Assembly: GCF_020171315.1 (NCBI RefSeq)
Contig: NZ_JAIUZP010000001.1
Location: 930,001-994,000, forward strand
DNA length: 64,000 nt
Reading direction: 5' to 3'
Source of the DNA: Pseudooceanicola nanhaiensis
GTDB taxonomy: Bacteria > Pseudomonadota > Alphaproteobacteria > Rhodobacterales > Rhodobacteraceae
Every line of letters starts with the position of its first letter. The stretch's first letter is position 1. This document shows, one piece after another, positions 15,001-24,000 of this stretch. The notes below the pieces were generated by a model that was given only the letters and a program-made list of their open reading frames with translations, was not told the DNA's origin and searched no databases. A program made the translations under genes and the position numbers.

Positions 15001-18000
15001 CGATGCTGCACGGGGCGCTGGACCCCTACACCGACACGCTGGTCGGCAACGAGGACAGCGCCGAGGTGCAGCGCATCAGCTATGACGACGGGCTGAACGG
15101 GCGCCTGACGCTGGAGGGGCAGGGCGGCAACGATGCCTTCTACTCCGACGATGTGACGGTGATCACGACGCTGGATGGCGGCGCGGGCAACGACACCTTC
15201 CAGATCGGCCAGATCTTCGGCGCCAACCGGAACGAGGCCGACGGCAACCTGCTGGCGCAGGATGTCTTCCCGGACCTGCGTCCCACGACGCGCGGCTGGC
15301 TCAGCCAGGGCAGCTCGGCCCCGCTGCTGGCGCAGGGCGGCACCGGCAACGACACCTTCCGCGTCTATTCCAACCAGTCGGAACTGCGGCTGGAGGGCGA
15401 TGACAACAACGACCTCTTCATCGTCCGCGCCTTCGCCATCGCGGCCACCACGGACCATGACTGGAACGATGACGGCGACACGAACCAGCTCGACCTCGAC
15501 GCAGGCGTCGCGCTGCTGACCATCGGTTTCGAACAGGGCGCGGCGGCCTTCGAGGCGGCCATCGCCGGGCGCAGCGACGCGGCCTTCCTGACCACGGCCC
15601 TGAAGGAAGGCGGCGCCTATGTCTTCGACCGCAACGGGGATGGGGGGATCAACTTCCTCGACGTCTACCTGACGGTGGACGACACCACCGACGACACGAT
15701 CGTGCTGGACGAGGACGGCGTGGCGCAGCCGCAGATCGGGCTGGGCTTCTCCATCGCGCAGGCCCCGGACATCCGGGCCGGCGGCGGCCAGGACGAGGTG
15801 CGCTACAACGTGAACGCCCCGGTCTCGGTCGATGGCGGCACCGGTTTCGACAAGCTGGTGATCCTGGGTACCGAGTTCGCGGATGACATCGCGATCACCG
15901 ACAAAGGCATCTTCGGCGCGGGCCTCAACGTGCGCTACACCACCGTCGAGGTGGTCGAGGTGGACGGCCTGGAAGGCGATGACAAGTTCTTCGTCCAGTC
16001 CACCGCCTTCGGCGTGGCCTACCGGGTGATCGGCGGCCTCGGTTCCGACATCATCGAGGTGGCGGGCGACGTGCAGGAAGACATCATCACCCGCGAGCTG
16101 GAAGGCGTGTCGGGGGCGATCGACCACCTCGTCAGCTCGGACGACATCCTCTACGACGGGCTGGTGGTCGATGGCCTCAACTACAACGTCGTCAAGGATG
16201 GCGAGGGCCTCGTCATCATCGACGAGGGCACCGATGGCTTCACCGCGATCCGCGAGGGCGGGCCGAACGCCTACGACGACTATTCGGTCCGGCTGGGCCG
16301 CAAGCTGACCGCGGGCGAGGTGGTCTATGTCACTGTCTCGGCCGCGCGGTCCTGGCAGGAAGAGCAGGACGATACCTTCGCCAACCCGTTCCCGCTGGAA
16401 AACGGCGAGGGCGACACGATGTGGATCACCGCGACCGACGCGGGCGGCAGCTTTGGCGCCACGACCGTCGGGCAGTCGCAGATCCTGACCTCCGACTACT
16501 ACCTCGGCAGCGGATATCCCGGATCGCCGGAAACCATCACCTACCTTGAACCGGGGGCTATCGCGGTCAATCAGGACTTCCTGCGCGAAGTGGTGATCGA
16601 CGGGCAGATCTTCTATGTCCCCAACCGCTCGGTCGTGCTGCGCTTTGACGAGACGAACTGGGATACCGGCTTCGACGTCCATCTCTGGGCGGTCGATGAC
16701 CAGCGGTCGGAAGGTGACCGCGTGGTGGTCGTCCAGCACTCGGTCATCTCGCGCACCTCGGTGGACTATGATGCCGTGGACGTTCGCAACCTCGAGGTCG
16801 AGCTGCGCGACAACGACACCCCCGGCGTGCTGGTGACCGAGGTCGACCCGGACAGCGTCACCGTCATCGGCGGTGTGGTGCAGGCAGGCTATGTAGAGGA
16901 TCAGCGCTCGCTGGTGGTCGAGGGCGATGCCCTGACCGGCTTCTCGGACAAGATCCTCGTGCAACTGTCGCGTGAGGTGGCGCCGGGCGACACCATCGTG
17001 GTCAAGCTGAACTTCGGCGACCTGACCGGCAATGCCGATCTGGCGGACCTGTCCGACAAGGCCTTTGAACTGAAGGACGGCGGCACCGGTCGCTTTGACG
17101 AGACCTACCACACGATCACCTTCGGCAGCACCAACTGGGACAAGGCGGTGGTCGTCGATATCGTCCAGCGTGACGACGACGTGCGCGAGGACCCGCAGAC
17201 CGCGGTGCTGAGCTTCGGCATGAACCACCAGACGGTGGAGCAGTCGATGACCGTCGGCAGCTGGGATGACGACGGCACGGATCGGGTCAAGCTGACGCTT
17301 GGCGCGGGCGGCTGGGTCGCTTCCGGCTTCGCGCTCGAGGGCATCACCCTGACCGGCATCACCGGGCTGGCCGGCGCGACCATCTTGGGCTTCGAGGATG
17401 GCGGGCTGACCGCGCTCCTTGACGTGACCACCGCGGGCGTGACGCTGGGCTCCGCGGCGGGTGCCGCGGCCAGCCGTACTCTGGGTGTTGGCGAAGTGGC
17501 CACGAACAACCCGGCGGGCGATTACATCTTCCCGAACCTGCGGTCGGGCACCGGCCTGCTGGACATCGAGGTGCTGGACAATGAAACCGCGGGCTCGGTG
17601 GTGATCGAGACCGGCACCGACACGGTGCTGGTGCCGATGACCGCGCAGGCCGGGATCTTCGACTTTGCCGGCAATACGATCACGGCGGGCTTCGACTGGA
17701 TCGCCGCCGGCTTCGGCGTCGGCGACCAGATCACCGTCGAGGGCCGGGGTGGCGCGCCCGAGATGCGCATCATCTCGGCGATCTCCGGGACCGGCAACAC
17801 GGTGCTGACCTATGGCGCCGGGGCACTGGCGGCCGAGGCGGACGATTACGCCCGCATCCTGATCGCCGACACCGACAAGCTCGACAGCTATCGCCTGCGC
17901 CTGACCAAGGCCCCGACCGAGAATGTCGAGATCGCCTTCCTGACCGACGGCCTGGCCGATGTCACCGCCGTGGGCTACGACACAGACGGGGACGGCGTGA

Positions 18001-21000
18001 TCGACGTGACCCTGCCGGTCACCTACCAGACCATCGGTGGCGAACGGCCGGTGCAGCTCTTCAGCGGCACGCTCGTCTTCGAAAGCGACGGGACCGAGAT
18101 GACCGTTACCCGGGGTACCGGGGCCGAACTGGGCAGCTTCCTCTCCGAGGGCTGGATCGTGGGCGACCTGGTCCGGGTCTTCAACAGCGACGGCTTTGAC
18201 GGGGAATTCGAGGTCACGGCGGTCGACGGCGCCGAAGGCCAGTGGATGACCGTCATCGCCACCGCCGGCAACCCGTTCCCCGCCGCCTCGGGGGAGGTGG
18301 AAGCCGAGGATGTGCTGCTGTCCAAGCTGATCGAGACCGAGGTCTGGACCGGCGACGTGACCCTGATCCAGGCCGATGATGGCAGCTTCCGCCTGAACCG
18401 GCTGGAGGCGCTGACCTCCGGGATCGACCCGGAGGGTGATCCCAATTTCGCCGTGCAGGGCTGGCTGAACGAGGGCTTCCTCGAAGGGCAGCGGGTGCGG
18501 ATCACCAACGTGGCCAACCCGGCCCAGTTCATCGATGCCAAGATCGCCATCATCCGAGGCTTCAACGCCACGAAGGATGCGACGATGCAGTTCACCCTCG
18601 AGAAGAACGAGGCGTTCGAGGCCGCCGGCTGGCTGGCCAGCGCCACGGTCGAGGTGAACCGGATCGCCATGGTGGCGACCTTCACCGGGGACGACCCGGA
18701 GACGCTGGCGATCGAGGGCAACTTCTACCAGTTCCAGACCGTCGAGATGACGGCCGATCCCTACTACGAGGTGCCGACCACCCGCGAGGGCGTCAAGATC
18801 TTCCCGGTCAAGGCGCATCTGCTGTCCAACATCCGCGGTCCGCTGGCCGTCGAGGGCGGCCCCTCGGGGGCCGACCGCTCGCTCAACCCCGGCCTCAAAC
18901 TGCCGGGCGAGACGGATGCCTTCCTGATCGCCATCGGCGCGCAGCCGCCCGAAAGCCAGCAGATCGACGTGCTGAACATCTTCAACGATGGCAGCAAGGC
19001 GGATACGGCGGGCGTGCTGACCGCGACCACGCTGTCGGGCTTTGGCATGGGGCCGGACCTGGTCTTCCCCTTCGTGGACGGTCCGCTCTTCGGCGAGGGC
19101 AACGAGGATGACGGCCCGGTCACGCTGAGCTATCCGGGCGGCATCAGCTTCGGCAAGGTCAACTTCGGGTCCTCCGGGGTGACCAATGACGCCGATGTCA
19201 GCACCATCGAGGTGGTGAACCTGATGCTGGGCGAGGGCAACGACCTGATCGAGGTCGAGGGCACCCTGAACCCCGCACCCCATGTGTCGGCCGAGAACGC
19301 CTTTGAGTTCACCGAAGGCTGGACCAACGCGGACGAGGACTTCATCGCCGACTATGCCGGCAAGAACGTCGTCAAGCTCGACGGCTTCGACTGGAAGGCC
19401 GAGGGCTTCCTGACGGGGCAGGATGTCTATGTGGTGCAGGGAGATCTGCGGGTCTTCATCGGCACCGTGCTGGGGATCGAGGACGCGCTGGCCTACACGC
19501 TCGCCGACATCGACCCGCTGACCGGCGCGCCCTACCGCGATCCGAACGACAACTCGATCCTGATCCTCGATACGGCCAACGATCTGGATGCCGGTGACTT
19601 CGCGGCCCTGACCCCCGGCGTGGGCGGGGCGGACGTGAAACTGGTGGCAGAGGACAAGGAGGTCTTCCAGGTTCTCAGCGTGGTTGTCGCCAATGCGGCC
19701 ACGGGCCTCGCCACGATCACCCGCGGCGCGGGCAACTGGGAGGATGACGGTTTCCTCGCCGGGCACCTGCTGCAGATCGGCATTGGCGCAGACCGGATGG
19801 AATACCGCATCACCGACATCTCGGACGACGGGCTGTCGCTGACGGTCGAAGGCTCGGGCCTGACCGACGGGGCACTGACCAGCCAGTTCTGGGTGCAGGG
19901 CGCCCATGGCGGGCTGACCACGCTGCACGGCGGCGGCAACATGTATGTCAACGTCGAGGGCAAGTTCCACCTTGACACCAACGGTGCCGGAGAGACCGTG
20001 GTGACACGGATCGACGGGCGCAGCTTCACCGACGAGACGGGCTTTGCCGTGGGCCAGGTGATCCAGCTGGAGGGCGAGGCCTTCACCCGCGTAATCCTCG
20101 ACATCCAGAGCCTGGCGGCCGAGGACGCGCCGGACTTCGGCGAGGACAACCCCTTCGACACCTGGGGCGCCAACGCGGTCCTCGTGCTGGGAGCGCCGCT
20201 GCAGGGGGCGAATGTCACCTATGACGATGTCTATACGGCGGCGACCCAGGACAAGTTCCTGATCCACCAGGCCGAGGCGCTGGTCACCACCGTCGAAGTG
20301 TCGGTCGTGGTCCAGATCGAGGACATCGACGGCACGCTGGAAACCACGATCACCACAGAGGATGGCACCCCCTGGGGGCCGGAGTTCGTGGCCGGCAACG
20401 TGGTCTTCGTCGAAGGCCTTGCCGGGGGCTTCCAGATCAAGGAGGTCCGCGACGAGAAACTGGTGCTGCTCGACGCCGCGCTTGGCGGGGTCTGCGAGTT
20501 CGGCGAGGTCAGCACGCTGCGGCTGGTCACTGTCGACCTGACCCGCTCGGGCGGGCAGCGGGTGGGCGGTGACCACTTCATCGTGACCGGCGGCGCCGGT
20601 CCCGACAGCCCGCTCGTCCTCTATGGCGACACAAGTCAGGACGGCATGTGGTACTCCGGCCATTCCTATGACCGACTGGGTCTGGAAATGGGCGAGAAAC
20701 CCTTCGATCCCTTCCCGCATCTGCCCGATGCGGAGAACGAGGACGACGAATGGGTCTTTGGCCTGGCCAATCCGTTCAAGCTGCACGGCAATGACATCAT
20801 CGACGCCTCGGCGCTCTACGATGACTACGATGGCGACGGCGAGGCGGACAACCTGGCGGCCAGCCTGGTGTCGGTGGGCCTGTCGGCCTACGGCGGCATG
20901 GGCAACGACCTGATCATCGGGTCCCAGACCGGCGACCACCTGGCCGGTGGCTCGGGCGATGACACGATCGTCGGGATGCGCGGCACCGATCACATCTACG

Positions 21001-24000
21001 GTGACAGCGGGATGAACGTGAACATCCTGACCCGTGCGCTCACCATCACCACGCTGGACGCCAGCCCGCTGCCCACGGCGGACCCGGCGCTGCCGCGCGG
21101 GGACAGCTCCATCGACCCGACGGCGAGCCCGGTGCGGGATCCGCTTGGCAACCGGCCCACGGACCCGGCCATCCTGGCCGGCCTGCTGAACGTCTTCGGC
21201 GCCGGCAACGACGTGATCGAGGGCAACGGCTCGGGCCTGGCCGATGGCACGCCGGACATCTCCTTCGGGGATCATGGCCGGATCGACCAGTTCGTCGTCG
21301 ATCCGAACCTGCCCGATCCGGATGTCCTCTTCGGCGTCACGGTGACCGGTCAGGTCCTGCAGAAAATCCAGACCACGATGCTGGGCTCGGTCCTGAACAT
21401 CGTCTCCGAGCAGCCGCAGACCGGCGGGGACGACATCCTCCTCGGCTCGGAACTGGACGACGTGCTGATCGGCGGCGCGGGCAACGACATGCTCGACGGC
21501 GGCGAGGGCGACGACCTGATCTTCGGCGACAACGTCAACCTCTACCGCATGGCGGGCGAGGACGGCATCGTGGCCGATGGCGATCTCTACGACGACATCA
21601 CCAGCCTGCGGTTCCAGACGCTGGCCGGCGCGATGATCTACTCGCGCACCGACCGGGCCGTGGCCGATGGCTATGGTGTCTACAACGCCACCACCGGCCA
21701 ATGGGAAGCCACGGAAAGCGACAGCGGCGCACTGATGGTGACGCTGGTGAACGGCGAGCGTGTCGCCCGCGACTATCGCGACCCGAACGGGCCCGGCTGG
21801 TGGACGGAATACGAGATCGACTATGCCGAGTACCATTCCTTCGACATTGCCGAGGGCAAGGCGGGCGTCGGCTCCTTCGGGAACGACTACCTTGCCGGGG
21901 GCGCCGGGAACGACATGATCTTCGGCCAGCTGGGCGATGACATCATCCAGGGCGACGGCGGCATCGATGCGGCCATTGCCACCATGGGCGACGGCACGTT
22001 CATCGGAATCGGCGGCGGGCTGCCCTTCGGCGGGCTGATCGTGCCCACGCGCTATGTCAGCGCGGGCCGCGAGGTGCCGACGCTGTTTGCCCCGGTGGGG
22101 GCGCTCAAGGTCGTTCCGGCGACCGAGGGCAACCGCGCGACCGACGGCAACGACTACATCGAGGGCGGCGGCGGCTGCGACATCGTCTTTGGCGGACTTG
22201 GCCAGGACGACATCGTCGGCGGCTCGTCGAGCTTCTACAGCCTCGTGACCCCGGACCTGCGCCCCGATGGCATGGACATGCTCTTTGGCGGCACGGGCGA
22301 CCGGATCGCGCGCAACGATGCCCGCGCGGCCGATGACGGCACCGGGGGCTTCGAGGACGAGGTCATCGGGGCAGGGCGCAATGCGCGCGATGCCGACGTG
22401 ATCGCCGGCGACAACGCCGACATCGTCCGGCTGGTGGGGATCAACGGGATCGACCTGCTCGACCTCGCCCCGATCGAGCGCAGTGATCCGGCCGTCTTCG
22501 CTGCCGACTATGCGGCGCGCTACCTGCAGCGCAACGGGCTCTACCTCTCGTTCGATTACGACGTGAACATCGGTGAGTTCGAGGCGCCGAACGCCCTGGT
22601 GGCCGATACCGGCTACTCTGACGAGGGCGGCGAGCGGATCATCGTCCGCGGTGTCAGCCTGCTCGACTACACGCCGGGCGGACCCGACTACCAATCGGCG
22701 CTCTTCGACTTCGAGACCCCGCTTTCGACCGACAAGAACGCAGGTCTGGCACCGGGGGCCGACATGTGGCGCAAGACCTACGGCTTCTGGTCGCTGGTCG
22801 ACATCGGCGCCGCGGACGAGGTCCACGGCGGCACCGGCGACGACATGATCTACCTCGGTGGCGGCAACGACATCGCCTATGGCGACGCCGACAACGACGA
22901 CATCATCGGTGGCTGGGGCAACGACTGGATCTCGGGCGGGACCGGCACTGACGGGGTGCTGGGCGACGACGGGCGCATCTTCACCAGCCGCAACGAGGGG
23001 CTCAGCGACGATGGCGCGGTCAGCCTGAAGGGCAACACGCGCTCCTTCGGGAACTACGGGACCGAGTATTCCGAAAGCCTCTATGGCATCTGGGCGCTGC
23101 TCAATGGCGATCCCGACAGCCGCACCAGCCAGGGCAATGTCCTCAACGAGGAAATCTACACCCCCGGACAGGTGCAGCGCGCGCTGATCAACCGGGCGGG
23201 CGAGCTGACCAAGTCGGTGGACCTGACGCCCTATGACGTGGTGGAGGATGCGGTGCTGGTCGCCGTGACCTCGGCCAACCCGGCGGATCACGACCCGCTC
23301 TTCGCCGATGACGTGATTTTCGGCGGGCTCGGCGACGACTTCCTGCACGGTGGCTCGGGTGACGACGCGATCGGCGGGCAGGAGGCCCTGCCGGAAAGCT
23401 ACGTCCAGCTCTATGGTGCCTCGGCGCCTCAGGGCCCCTACACCGACCTGCTGGGCCTGGCGCGGACCGACTACAGCCGCCCGTGGAACCCCGGCAACAT
23501 GCTGATGTTCTTCGACGGTGATCCGCACTGGAACGAGCCGACCCCGGTCCGGGCACGCACCGGTGAATTCCTGCTCTACGATGAGTATGATCCGCGCCGG
23601 ATCATCCTCTTCAACGCGGACGGCACCACCTGGGATGCGGACGACAATCCCGATCCGAACCTGATGGTGAACGGGGAGTATGCCTACAAGCACTTCTTCC
23701 TGAACGCCCGCGACAACGAGGGCATCCTGCTGGAGGGCTACACCGACTTCGAGCCCAACGGCACGCCGATCGAAAGCTCGATCCAGTCGGTGCACAGTGA
23801 CGGCGACGACCGGATCTTCGGTGACATGGGGAACGACTGGCTCGTCGGCGGGACCGGGCGTGACCACATGTACGGCGGCTTCGGCAACGACCTGCTGAAT
23901 GCCGACGACGTCATGGGCGGGCCGGGCAGCAGCTACGACAACGGGACCTTCGGTTCGGCCGACAATCCCGGCGGCGACATGGGGCTGAACGACACCCCGG

